This document shows, piece by piece, positions 11,341-22,039 of a stretch of DNA of 64,000 nt. Below the pieces are notes generated by a model. That model did not search any database. It saw only the letters and a list, made by a program, of their open reading frames with translations, and was not told where the DNA came from. Each line of letters begins with the position of its first letter. Position 1 is the stretch's first letter. The stretch covers positions 89,139,468-89,203,467 of the forward strand of contig NC_088796.1 in assembly GCF_011386835.1 (NCBI RefSeq). The letters are read 5' to 3'. The position numbers and the translations under genes are program-made. This stretch comes from Chrysemys picta bellii. Lineage: Eukaryota > Chordata > Testudines > Emydidae.

Positions 11341-12380
11341 GACCATTGTGTTCATTTCTGGATATTTTAGTACCAGACAGGCATAGACAAATTCACAGAA
11401 GAGTAGGAAAAATGATTAAAGAGCAGCAGGAACTGACACATGATGATTGTTTAAACTAGGGCAGTCAAATTATTTAAAAAATTAAATGTGAGAATAAAAA
11501 ATTTAGTCACAGTTTTAATCACACTGGTAAACAATAATAGAATACCAATTTAAATTTATTATAAATATTTTTGAATGTTTTTCTACATTTTCAAATATAT
11601 TGATTTCAGTTACAACATAGAATACAAAGTGTATTGTGCTCACTTTATATTCTTATTTTTTAGGTGCTGTTGTAAATAAGAAGTGGGCAGCATTATCTCC
11701 TGTAAACGTAAATAAACTTGTTTGTATTTGCGATTGGCAGAATAAGAAGTAGGACTGAGTGGAATTGGAACTAAAGGTTTACATTGTTTTGTTTTTGAGA
11801 GCAGTTATGTAAAAAAAATGTCTACATTTGTAAGTTCCATTTTCACAATAAAGAGAATGCACTACAGTACTTGTATGAGATGAACTGAAAAATACTATAT
11901 AGAAAATGTAGAAAAACATCCAAAAATATTTATAATAAATTTAAATTGATATTCTATTATTGTTTAACAGAGTGATTAAAATTGCTTAATTTTGATTAAT
12001 TTTTTAATTGAGTTAATTTGTTTTGAGTTAATCACTTGAGTTAACTGCAATTAATTGACAACCCTAGTTTAAACAGATACACCTTGGCAAAATGGCAACT
12101 ATAGGAAAACAAAATGACTATCTACAAGTATAGGAAGAGTGCAAATTTTAAGGTGGGGAGAGGAACTGCTTAGGGTGGGAAAAGAAAAACCAGAAACATT
12201 GGATGAAATGAAGACAAGGAATATTTTGAATTTTAGGATAAACTTTTTGACACTGAGATCCACTGAACTGGAATAATCTCCCAAAGAAAGTGGTAGATGC
12301 TCTGTCTTTTGAGAACATTTAAAACCATGTTGGACAAAGCACTAGAGATGTCCTTCACTGGCAGAGGAATGGAACACTTC
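11341..12380 (+). repeat. Old LINE 3' region (CR1/L3-like), split by a hAT insertion
   Basis: Sequence before 11449 and after 12074 reads like the degraded C-terminal and 3' part of a CR1/L3-type LINE on the + strand. It has words like GAATAATCTCCCAAAGAAAGTGG followed by GGTAGATGCTCTGTC and a tail. The 610-bp element at 11457-12066 sits inside it. The reading frames are destroyed. Confidence 0.5.
11457..12066. mobile_element. AT-rich hAT element with perfect 8-bp duplication and long internal inverted repeat
   Basis: Begins TAGGGCAGTCAAATTA and ends TAATTGACAACCCTA, flanked by GTTTAAAC at 11449-11456 and 12067-12074. Inside, about 70 bp at 11530-11600 (AATAATAGAATACCAATTTA then TTTCTACATTTTC) is repeated inverted at 11890-11970. 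The element could fold into a long hairpin. No intact transposase is seen. Confidence 0.85.
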
Positions 12381-12516
12381 TAACGTGTATATGGCTATTC
12401 CATCACCAAACCATCAAGCCATCTTCACATTTTTCTCATTTCATCCCACTCTTCTACCAGTCTTTAGCCCTGTAAGTGCTAAAACAAAAACTAAGTTGTT
12501 TTCATTTTTTTTTCAG

Positions 12517-12606
12517 CACAAAGTAGATAGAATGAGTCAAATGAGGGGTAATGTGTCACCAAATGGCAGTGAAGAGAAGAAACAGTTATTCTTTCACAGT
12601 TGCAAA
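12517..12606 (+). CDS. Candidate first coding exon of an unrecognised gene (possible C9orf153 ortholog)
   Basis: A long pyrimidine tract ending TTTTCAG marks the acceptor at 12516, and GTGAGT at 12607-12612 is a near-consensus donor. An ATG at 12532 opens 25 codons that end exactly at the exon boundary (phase 0). The peptide is hydrophilic (MSQMRG...HSCK). The next candidate exon at 14183 also begins in phase 0, so splicing keeps the frame open. The 15 bases before the ATG would be 5' UTR. The family is not recognised from the sequence. Position upstream of GOLM1 on the same strand fits C9orf153 (DUF5523), from my recollection of human gene order. Alternative: a chance splice-like exon. Confidence 0.5.
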
Positions 12607-14182
12607 GTGAGTACTTTAGGGAAAAATGATTTGTAGCTTTATTATTTGCCTTTTTTTTAGTAGACACTTCTACAGTATCAAATTGCTGTGTGTTCAAAAA
12701 CCCTCTAATGTATAATAGCATTTTCAGAATATGAAGATAGTTCATTCTTCGATGGAGTGCAATGTATGAGTGATTACACTCTTCTTATGATTCATCAGTG
12801 TACATTCACACTTAAATTAGTTCTGGAGCAGAAAAGATTTGGGCTCAGAACACCATGGCTGCCTTTAAAAGCTTAGTATTTATTAGCCTAATATAGTATT
12901 TGAGCTGCTACTGTTTTCCCCTATACTGAGAAAAGTAGTTAACTGGCTAAGTGTGTAGTATAAATTGTCAGAATGATTGTCATTTAAAAAGTAAACATCT
13001 ATCAGTGCATTTGGCCTTTACTCATTACATTTTGTTTGCCTGTTATCACAGGTGCTGAAATGTTATTTTTCAATCTGTGCTACAGTAATTCAAATAATTA
13101 TTTGTTCAGTAACATACCTGATGAATTGCAAAATGAGACATGCAAATAGATTATTTAATCACTCTAGATGAACATTTTCAAAAGCACATTTGGAAAGCTG
13201 GGGACTCAACTCCGTTTGAAAGTCAATGGGAATTAGGTGCCTAGCTCCCCACCATTGAAAAAATCTCCCCCTTTATGACCATCAATCATTGAAACCTGAG
13301 TGGAAAGCAGCTCTCCCTATAGTGCCAAATTAAGTTGTACTGAACCAATAAGTCATTTGAATAAACCAAGAAGTCATGTTTTCATTAGCACCCTCAGGGA
13401 CATTCTGCCTGCAGTATTTACAGAGAGATGGATTCTCATTAAGGATGTTGTGTAATCAAGTTACATCTAAAAGGTCTCAAAGTTTCTCTCTGTTTTGTCC
13501 AATGTAAAATGGTATATAATGCAAAAATATTTGAAACCAGAAGAAAATCTGCACTGGAACTTACTTTATGTGAGTGTTGGGGAATAGTACATTCTTAGGA
13601 TTTAATGCCTCTTCAAGGCAGTGTCCTACTAAGAGCCTAGTTCCCAGGTGATCTTCTTCATATATGTAATCCTATATATTGCTCCAGGCAAATTAGATTT
13701 GAAAATCAACTGGGGGCAGTTTCTTTAATGAGGTCATCAAGTGGAAAAATTAGAGATATTGCACTCAACAATTAGTGAGATCTGTTCTCCATTATGAACA
13801 TTATAAAATGCAAGTATTACACTTTGTGCATTATGAAAAGCCGTATATGCATCTTTACAGAATAGCACAAAGACAACCCAATGGGAATATTATCAATGTC
13901 ATGGGTACCACAAGTACGGCTTATTATACCATATATGATCATTTCACTGTTGTCTTCACCCGTTGCCTCCAGTTGCTTCTCATCATATGTTTAGATTGTA
14001 AGATATTTGGGGCAGGGGCTTTTTGTACTAAATATGTGGACAGTGCCTAGCGCAATATTATCCTCATCCCTGACTGGTACTTATATCATTAAAAAGGAAA
14101 GTGTTTATGTCATTGACACAATTTTTATTGCAGGATTGGGCGATCAGAGTCCAGTATAGAAATATTCTGTATTTTGTGGCAG
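12607..14182 (+). other. Presumed intron of the candidate gene
   Basis: Bounded by the GTGAGT donor and a TTTTGTGGCAG acceptor. It contains no exon-like sequence that I can defend. The stretch at 13190-13270 (AATTAGGTGCCTAGCTCC) belongs to a dispersed motif also seen near 15700. An L2-like 3' end lies at 13980-14052. Confidence 0.45.
13980..14052 (+). repeat. L2-like LINE 3' end fragment
   Basis: Words AGATTGTAAGATATTTGGGG, CAGGGGCT and CAGTGCCTAGCGCAAT follow the order of the 3' end of L2-type LINEs (GTAAGCTC..GGGCAGGG..GCCTAGCACA). The assignment rests on this word order only. Confidence 0.5.
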
Positions 14183-14500
14183 GTATCAGAATTGTTGTCA
14201 TCTCTTGCAAATGTTGAAAATGAACAACAGAAGCATCAATTGTTTTTGAAGGGAACACGTGTGTCTCTCTTCCATACACTGCGTTCAGTAATAAAATCCA
14301 ATAACTGGAAGACTGCAGCATATAACAAGCAAAGCATGTTACCTCCTGAGCCCACTACTATGTTACACAATTGGTCAGAAGATGATGTAGCAAAGAAGGA
14401 TGCTGATTCACAAAGGACAACACTGAGAATCCAAAACAGTGTTGTATCCATGCGTGTTAAGTGTCTGTCTAAATCGAAGACAACAAATTCTGCTGTAGAA
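14183..14500 (+). CDS. Candidate internal coding exon of the same unrecognised gene
   Basis: The acceptor is TTTTGTGGCAG|GTATCA at 14182/14183 and the frame (VSELLSSLANVENEQ...) starts in phase 0, matching the exon at 12517. The frame stays open for 558 nt, to a stop at 14738-14740. Roughly the first 100 codons look protein-like: hydrophilic, E/K/S-rich, with a short hydrophobic-patterned helix at the start. The 3' boundary is not resolved. The terminal exon needs a donor that leaves one base of a codon, and I see only weak GT sites in that phase, such as AAG|GTTGGC at about 14709. The end given is where protein-like character fades. The ELLSSLANVENEQ segment faintly recalls the N-terminal helix of C9orf153, too weak to name. 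Confidence 0.5.
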
Positions 14501-14739
14501 GGAAACAAAAACACTGATTGTGGTGCTCCACTGCCAGTGCATATGCTTCCTTATGTGCTTTTAATCAAAAATTGTCTTCCTTTGCCAATTTCTTCAATCC
14601 ATTCCAAATGTTGCAAAGCAGAGATATTATGCAGGATACTATACTTTACGCTGAGACTCTGGAAAAAGAAAACACCCAAGCCTTCACCTCAGGATCCTCC
14701 CAGTTCTGAAGGTTGGCAATCTGTACTTACGAATGATTG
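14501..14739 (+). other. Ambiguous end of exon: a second open frame overlaps
   Basis: Here the main frame becomes cysteine- and proline-rich and less protein-like. A frame shifted by two bases (14518-14709) reads a plausible soluble segment (SSFANFF...DTILYAETLEK) and stops at 14709. This could be chance, an old frameshift in the exon, or part of a repeat. No splice donor settles it. Confidence 0.3.
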
Positions 14740-14935
14740 AGGATAATACAAGAGGCGTTAACTAGGAGCAATAGAATGAAATTAACAAAAGGGAAATCTA
14801 GGCTGAATATCAGGAGACAATTCCTGAGAGTGAGGCTTCAGTATTACACCCTGAAATCACTCTGAATTCCAGATGGTGGGAGCCTTGCCCTTTGGGACAC
14901 TGAAAATTAGACTGGTCAGAGCACTAGAAAATATA
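14740..14935 (+). repeat. LINE 3' fragment (CR1/L2-like)
   Basis: Reads as a decayed LINE C-terminus on the + strand: the translation includes an ...NIRRQFLRVR-like segment and a following CCAGATGGTGGGAGCC word. This pattern (LEIRR.FLTVR...W) is the C-terminal signature of CR1-type reverse transcriptase proteins seen in the better copies in this window. Confidence 0.5.
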
Positions 14936-15248
14936 CCATTCAAAGGGAACAAACCTGCAGTGAGTGAGCTAGGCTTATTTATCTCTAATATTTAGTATTC
15001 TATGAAGACATGTAATTAAAATATTTAGAAATAAATATAATCCTTTGAGGCACAGGGAGACATTTTAACATGGGTCCAGTATCCATATGTTTGGGTCTCA
15101 TTCAGCACAGAGATGATTAATTCTTTTAAACCTGATGTTTCTCCCATTGAATTCAGTGGAAGTGTTGGCATTGATTTCAGTGGGAGGAGGAAATGGCTTT
15201 TGGTCTCATTTAAATAAAATGGTGAAATCAGTAGTTCTGAATCTGTAA

Positions 15249-15410
15249 AAAGCAACAGAGGGTCCTGTGGCACCTAAGACTAACAGAAGTATTGGAGCAT
15301 AATTGGAAATTTCCATTACTTGCATCTGAAGAAGTGAGGTTTTTACCCACGAAAGCTTATGCTCCCAATACTTCTGTTAGTCTTAAAGGTGCCACAGGAC
15401 CCTCTGTTGC
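15249..15410. mobile_element. Penelope-type foldback remnant (GCAACAGAGGGTCC family)
   Basis: About 58 bp starting AAAAAGCAACAGAGGGTCC and ending near GAGCATAA is followed, after a short loop, by its near-exact reverse complement ending GGACCCTCTGTTGCTTTTT. The central words ACGAAAGCTTATGCTC also occur in the Penelope-like element at 22040-22830. This copy is only the terminal inverted structure, without coding. It lies between two candidate exons, so in an intron if the gene is real. Confidence 0.7.
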
Positions 15411-15650
15411 TTTTTCCTCACTCTTCTATCAACATGCCTTAACTATGGTGCAGAGGGACCACCAACAGGGGTTAGGAGGATACAATAGTAAAGTGTCCGT
15501 GTCTATTCATTCTTTGGCCTGTATACTGAGATTAGCAACCAGCGTGCCAACCAGAGTGATTATCTGATTACTCCATTTGAGCAGGAGTTTTTCCTGCTGC
15601 CATTGAAATGAATAGTTTTCCATTGATTTCAATAGGAGCAGGAGTAAGCT

Positions 15651-15673
15651 TTTTTTTTTTTTTTTTTTTTTTT
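15651..15673. repeat. Poly-T tract
   Basis: An uninterrupted run of about 23 T at 15651-15673, upstream of the last candidate exon. It may be the tail of a minus-strand retroelement insertion, but no body is recognisable. Confidence 0.8.
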
Positions 15674-15898
15674 ACAATTATGGCCCAAATTTATCAATTA
15701 GGTGCCTACAATTAGATACCTAAATGCATATGTATGCACCTAAATAAGTGGCTTAAATTTCAGAGGTCATGAGCACCCATAGCATTTGTTGAAGTCAATA
15801 CACTGCAAAGTCAATACACAGATACTTCTTGCTCATTTTGATGAAAGATGCTATTACGTATAATGCTTATATTTTATGCAACTTCTGGCTGCTTTCAG

Positions 15899-16104
15899 AA
15901 ACACAATATGTGAACTTCCTTAATCTGAAGGATCTGCAGTGGAAATTCTATAAAGGCATTGTGAAAAGAAAACAGAAAGTTAGAGTTTTATGGAGAGAAG
16001 CAAACTACAGACCTTTCAAGCCATTCCAGGAAAAAATCAGGAATGAAGAATACATGCTCCCTTTGATTCCTAAGAACTGGATAATTCATGATTCTCTTAA
16101 ATGA
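15899..16104 (+). CDS. Candidate terminal coding exon of the same unrecognised gene
   Basis: Acceptor GGCTGCTTTCAG|AA at 15898/15899. Two bases complete a split codon, then 67 codons run to TGA at 16102-16104. The protein is strongly basic and aromatic: KDLQWKFYKGIVKRKQKV followed by VLWREANYRPFKPFQ and a hydrophobic LPLIPKNW segment near the end. This does not look like transposon sequence. An AATAAA lies at 16191-16196, about 90 bp past the stop, a fitting polyadenylation signal. The exon is the best single argument that the locus is a real gene. Which upstream donor it joins is unresolved (phase 1 is required). Confidence 0.55.
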
Positions 16105-16190
16105 GTTTGTGCAATGCATATCCTGTTTACATCAAACAAATGATGACTATAAATGAATGGAGAGTGACTGCAGTTCTTCAGAAAATTTAA

Positions 16191-16196
16191 ATAAAA
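16191..16196 (+). terminator. Candidate polyadenylation signal of the unrecognised gene
   Basis: AATAAA about 90 bp downstream of the TGA at 16104, in a short AT-rich 3' UTR. Such hexamers are common by chance in AT-rich DNA, so this is supportive only. Confidence 0.4.
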
Positions 16197-16214
16197 ATGT
16201 CAAGACATTATACA

Positions 16215-16360
16215 ATTAAGTTTATTATTATTACATTTTTACAGTAGCACCTAGGAGCCCATCATGGATAAGGACCCCATTGTGCTAGATGCTGTACAAA
16301 CACAGAAGAAAAAAGATGGTTCCTGCCCCAAACCAAACATCATCAAACACGTAGTCTACT
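16215..16360. repeat. Dispersed old repeat copy
   Basis: TTATTATTACATTTTTACAG then GCACCTAGGAGCC, ACCCCATTGTGCTAGATGC and TGTACAAACAC. The same word order is found at 19186-19320 and 38277-38403. A common interspersed repeat, probably an L2-related 3' segment read in reverse. Confidence 0.65.
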
Positions 16361-16369
16361 AAGGACCGT

Positions 16370-16790
16370 TACACCAGCGAGAGTGACCATGGTTGATGGC
16401 ATTGCACCAGGCACAGTGTAGTGAAGTTCCCAGATCTGGCTCAATCCTGTGAATCCACAAATCTCTGGGGTGGCCCGTGAGCGACACTAGGTAAGGTCAG
16501 GGTGTGCACCTCTTCACACGTTAATGGAGAGTTTGAAAGCACAGTGTGCTGGAGTGGTTATATCCATTCTGGCAACATGGTCAGAAAGTACACGGGGCCA
16601 CTTTTTGAATATAATGAGCAACTGAAGAAAGGCCAGATCTCTGCGATATGGTGACATTTCGCGCAGGATTTGGTACTGACAGCGCATATGGAAGGGCTCT
16701 AGCTGCTCCAAGTCTGCTTGTCAGAGGGTCTTGGTTTCTGACCCATATAATTTCATAGATCCTGTAGTATCCACACAAAGACTTTTTTGC
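16370..16790 (-). repeat. LINE reverse-transcriptase C-terminal fragment
   Basis: On the minus strand the reading frame shows LEPFHMRCQYQILREMS then, further on, LSDHVARMD. This is the C-terminal pattern of several non-LTR retrotransposons (L..FH.RCLR.IL..., ..GHV.RM). The family is not assigned. Stops and missing segments show it is dead. Confidence 0.65.
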
Positions 16791-19185
16791 ATCCATAAGC
16801 AGGTCATGGACTTCATACAAGAGACAGCAAGACCTATTAGTCAAAGACAGCCCCAAAGAGTTTATCATAAGACAAGTGACAACAGATGGATACAGACAGG
16901 GAAGCACAAGAAAACAATGCAACAATATTGATAAAAATGTCATTTATCTTTATATTAAAATAAGTTCCTAATGCCTAGCTTCTGGACGCCTTTCCTCAGT
17001 TGTTAATATAATGGGCCTGATACTGCTTGCATTTACAACAGGTTTACAGCTATGTAACTTCAGTGGAATTACTCCTGATTTGAGATCAGAATCAGACACA
17101 AAATAGACAAAAATATCCATCCTGCAAATAGTAATAGACAGTATTAGTGATCAATTCCTCTCCACTCCATAACAGCGACTGACAGGAACAACTGTGATGC
17201 TGAGATGTGAATGGAAAAGATGTTTACATGTGTTTCACTGATAATTGTGCATCAGTTGAATTGATGCTATGGAGTAATGCAGTCACGGCATAATCAGTGA
17301 GACCCGTTCCCCAAAGGATCCTTCTCATACATTAAGGCCCAAATCCTGAGCAGCAGCTCACAGCCCACGTACTAGGCTGTGGTTTGCTCTGCTCTCCTGG
17401 GGCCACAAAGCATCTGTGGAAATGCTTTATGACCACTACTGCAGCCCTGATTCTGTAGTAGCCTCCACAGCACAAATATTTGTATTAAAGCCTTTTCCAC
17501 ATGGAAAGAGAAAACACATACAAATGATTTTAAAGACTAAATATTATTGCTGGCCTATTTCTGATGGTACAAACAGAGACAGGTGTAAGAGCTCCTACAC
17601 CTGTTCTGCACCCCTGGAGGATCCCCCTTGCACTGGAGTGATCTGCCCTGTACTGGTTACCCTGGCTTTACAGATGATGATGGTATCATGGTGGTAAGCC
17701 CCAGAGCAGATGGACTGAACTGAAGTCTGGTGACACCAAGGTGACAGCTTGAAAAGGAAGGAGTTTTGCATTGGTTGAAGCTGAGGGTTTGGTTTTAGCT
17801 GTGTGAGTTTATTCAGCTCAAGATATGAGCCAATCAGAGCACAGTGATTTATCTCCTCTATGGTGATGAGAAATGACTATACATTCAATACACAGATCAG
17901 ACCTACAAAAGGGCTGGAATTTGTATAATTGAAAAATAAGTCCACAGTCACTGGTCAACAATTGCATGGCATCCTTTCATTCTGACTGGCGGAGATAATG
18001 CCATTTTGAACAAGTTATATCAGGCATACACTTATACTCTTTTACTTAGATCGCAGTGTATGAAACCTGAAGCATGAATATTTACACTCCTCCTACCAGT
18101 CCTTTGCCTAAAACTGCTAATACAGAACTCTCTGGCCACTGCCAGTGGTGCTTTGCCTTTCACCACTGCATCTTTCGTCTAACTGGCCTTGATAAAATTA
18201 TTGCATCCCATGAGGAGAAGAGGAAGCTTAATTTCAAACTTAACATCCCTACGACATGTGCAGCAGTACTTTTTATTTGTCATTGTAGAAGAGGCTGTGT
18301 AGGCAGGGAAATGAGAAACATGAAATAAAAAGAGAGGGCAAAGGGGGACCAGTTGCAATAAAAGTACTGTTCTCCGCCCCCACTGCCACTATCACCACCA
18401 CCCAGGAATAAACAAAGCAATCTCTACTGCATTTGGTTAGTCCTGAGGCACTGACAGGGACAGAGCCAGGGAAGATAATCTACCAGGACCAGCTGTTTCT
18501 AGTTCAGGGCATCAAGATAGTGAAAACAGATGCACAAGAGGCAAGTACACAAAAGTCACGATCAAGAAGCAGTTGTAGTGTTTGCCTCTTTCATGTACAG
18601 AAACAGATTTGCTCAGTTCTCATTGCAAAATATCAATGTTATTAGAGCTGTGAGTCAGTTAAAGGAAAAATCAGTGACCATCTGCGTGAGCAGCTAGCAA
18701 ATTCTTGGACACCTACAATATCCAGGGTCTCCTTTCCTCTCAGGTTCTCAGCTACCAGCTAGCAAACTCTGAAAATAAAATAACAATCATCTGTATTGTA
18801 ACGATGATATGACATAGGAGTGCTGGTCAGAGGGATTGGACTTCATTTCTTTGTCCTAATCACCTGACCTGGTTCAGGTTACCAAGATTAATATTAACAC
18901 CCTTGCAGTGTTTCTTGTTGCTCCAGCTAAGGGAATAGAGGAGCAGGGAATCCACCAAGGGCTGCTGCACAAATTCCCTGATCCCTCCAAATGATTAATG
19001 CCTTCTACTTGCAAAGCAGCTGCAGGTCGTCTCCGCCATTACTCTGGGAGGTCTTCTTTGGAAGCTGATTTCCCTAAGGATTTGTTGTCCCAGAGCAAAA
19101 CCAGAATATGTGGCCATATGGGGCTGTTGCATCCTTTACAACCATATAAATCAGAGTCAACATAATTATTATAACAAGCCATATT
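16791..19185. other. No gene seen
   Basis: Anonymous sequence with short open frames only (longest about 90 codons at 17416-17697 and 18074-18328). No splice-supported exons, no structural RNA and no transposon ends were recognised. Confidence 0.5.
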
Positions 19186-19320
19186 TTTTATAATTTAATT
19201 TATTTGTATTGGGCCACTTCCTCAAGGCCTAGGCCCCATTGTGGTAGGTGCTGTACAGACACATAACAAAAATACATTTCCTGTCCACAAGAGCTTATAC
19301 AGTCAAAGTCTGAGATGGGA
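19186..19320. repeat. Dispersed old repeat copy
   Basis: AATTTATTTGTATTGGG, GCCTAGGCCCCATTGTGG and GTGCTGTACAGACACATAAC then AAGAGCTTATACAGTC. Same family as 16215-16360 and 38277-38403. Confidence 0.65.
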
Positions 19321-19785
19321 GGTAACAGGTGGATATGGTGAACAAATGGTACAGACACAAGGTAGTGGGTAGAGGTCACCAAGGAAGTTTTTTCTGGGCT
19401 TAAATCCAAAGTTTACACAAACACAGAAACTCACAGAGGTATGGAGTTATGTCAGGTACAACAGGCTTATCCTGGCCACAGAACAACTCCCGAAATCTGA
19501 TGATAAACATTGCTGACAGCCTGAACACCAGAGTATTGTGTTAACAAACTGTGTGGGAGAGAGGGAGATTTAACTACTACACTGCCATCACCTATCTGTC
19601 AGAGGGGTCAAAAGGGACATTTGATAATGGAACAGAATGGTCTAGGGAGCTTATTAATCTTTGATATAACAAGGGGTTTATTTAAGTACATAGTTAACAT
19701 TGTGTAATAGCATCTATACAGATCAGCTTGTCCATTTCACGTGTGCGTATGTGTTTATCTGAATACATAAATATATAAATCATAG

Positions 19786-21990
19786 AAATGTGGGGCTGGA
19801 AGGGACCTCAAGAGATCATCAAGTAAGGTATGGCAGGACCAAGTAAGCCTAAACCATCTCTGACAGGTGTTTGTCCAACCTGTTCGCAGAAACCTCCAGT
19901 GATGAGGATTCTATAACCTTCCTAGAAATCCTATTCCAGAACTTAGCTACCCTTTTAGTCAACAAGTTATTCCTAATATCTAACCTAAATCTCCCTTGCT
20001 GCAGATTAAGCCCACTACTACTTGTCCTACCTTCAGTGCACATTGGGAACAATTGACCACAGCCTTCTTTACAACAACCCTTAAGATATCTGAAGACTTG
20101 TTATCAGGTGTCCCCCCTCACCCCCCAGGCTTCTTCTCTCAGGACTACACATACCCAGTTTTTTTAATCTTTTCTCATAAATCAGCTTTTGTAAACCTTT
20201 TATCATTTTTGTTGCTCTCCTCTGGACTCTCTCCAATTTGTCAACATCTTGCCTAAAGTGTGGTGTCCAGAACTGGACACAGTACTCCAGCAGAGGCCTC
20301 ACCAGTTCCAAGTAGACTGAAACAATTACTTCCCATGTCTTACATATGACACTCCTGTAATAACACCCCACAGTATTAGCCTTTTTCACAACTGCACCAC
20401 TATGTTGACTCATATTCAATTTGTGACCCACCATAACCCCCAGATGCCTTTTTGCAGTCCTACAACGTAGCCAGTTATTGCCCATTTTGTAGTTGAGCAT
20501 TTGATGTTTCCCCCTTCCTAAATGTGGTAATTTGCATTTGTCTTTATTGAATTTCATCTGGTTGTTTTCAGACCAGTTCTCTGATTTCCCTGTCTTCTAA
20601 AGCAGTGGTTTTCAAACATTTTTTCTGGCAACCCAGATTAAGAAAATTGTTGATGCCCACAACCCAACAGAGCTGGGGATGAGGGGTTTGGGGTGTGGGA
20701 GGGGGTCAGGGCTCTGGGCTGGGGTGCAGGCTTTGGTTTGGGGCAAGGGATGAGGGGTTTAGGGTGCAGAAAGGGGCTCCGGGTTTGGTGGGGAACTTAG
20801 GGCTGGGGCAGGGGATTGGGGTACGGGCTTACCTCAGGGCAGCTCCCAGTCAGTGATGCATCGGGGGTGCTAAGGCAGGCTTCCTGCCTGTCCTGGCACC
20901 ACAGACTGCGCTGTGCCCTGGAAGCGGTCAGCAGCAGGTCTGCTGCCAGGCGGAGACGCACAAGCCGCTCCGCGCGGCTCTCGACCACAGGCATGGCCCC
21001 CTCCAGCTCCCATTGGCCAGGAACCGGCCAATGGGAGTGCAGAGCCAGTGCTCGGGGTGGGGGCAGCACGCAGAGCCCTATGGCTCCCCTGCCTAGGAGC
21101 TGAACCTGCTGCTGGCTGCTTCTGGGGCACAACATGGTGTCAGAACAGGTAGGGGCTAGCCTGCATTAGCCAGGCAGCACAGCGGTGCTGACCAGAGCTG
21201 CCGTGACCCAGTGCCTTACACTCCGCGACCCAATACGGGGTTGTGACCCACAGTTTGAAAACCACTGCTGTAAAGTGCTTGCAAACCTTCCCAGTTTGGT
21301 GTCATCCACGAATATTATACATGTACACTCTACTCAGTTATTCAAGTCATTAATGAAAATATTGAATAGTCCTGGACCCAGGACAGACTCCTGAAGAACC
21401 CCACTAGATATGCCCTCTTAGTTTGAGAATGAACCCTTGATAATTATTCTTTGAGTATGGACTTTCGACCAGTTATGCATCCAGCTTACAGTAATTTCGT
21501 CTAGACCACATTTCCTTCGATTGCTTATGAGAATGTCATGTGAGACTGTTTCAAAATCCTTACTAAAATCAAGATGTATCACATCAGCAGCTTTCGCCAT
21601 ATCCACCAGTAAAGAAAGAAATTGGTTTGGTTTGGCATGTTTTGTTGTTGTTTGAGCATTTGATTTTTTCCCCTTCCTAAATGTGGTAATTTACATTTGT
21701 TGTTGACAAATACATGCTGGCTATTTCTAATAACACCAGTATTCTTTAGGTGCTTACAAATTGATCATTTAATCATTTGTTCCAGTATCTTTCCAGGTAT
21801 CGAACTTAGGCTGGCTGGTCTATCATTTCCCCGAGTCCTCTTTGTTCCACTTATTAAAGATAGGTCCAGAGAAGAGCAAACATAGTACCTATCCTCCTTA
21901 AGTTCTCAAAGATAATTGCTAATGGTTCCGAGGCTGCTTCAGGTATATAATGTTTTACTGTCTTTTTAAATTCCCCAAATTCTAATGGTT
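19786..21990 (-). mobile_element. CR1 LINE, 5'-truncated, split by a hAT element
   Basis: The minus strand carries the C-terminal half of a CR1 reverse transcriptase. The frame at 20081-20557 shows MKFNKDKCK, an LNMSQ..AVVKKAN segment, ELVRPLLEYCVQFW and [15 protein letters not shown]. The 3' end (CATAGAAATGTGGGGCTGG) is at about 19786. Upstream RT sequence (DVIHLDFSKDFETVSHDIL) is at 21418-21606. The element at 20603-21267 interrupts it. Stops and frameshifts show it is inactive. Confidence 0.9.
20603..21267. mobile_element. hAT element nested in CR1
   Basis: Starts CAGTGGTTTTCAAAC and ends GTTTGAAAACCACTG, perfect 15-bp inverted ends. The flanks TTCTAAAG (20595-20602) and CTGTAAAG (21268-21275) agree at 6 of 8 positions, consistent with an aged duplication. 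CR1 reading continues on both sides. The interior at 20830-21200 is GC- and CpG-rich, which creates long spurious open frames on both strands. Confidence 0.9.
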
Positions 21991-22039
21991 ATAACCAGAT
22001 CAAGCACAAGAACTAAGACAGTTCAACCTTATGGTTCAA

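Noticed and set aside
20797..21152. Open frames of 79-112 codons
   Set aside because: Interior of the nested hAT element at 20603-21267.
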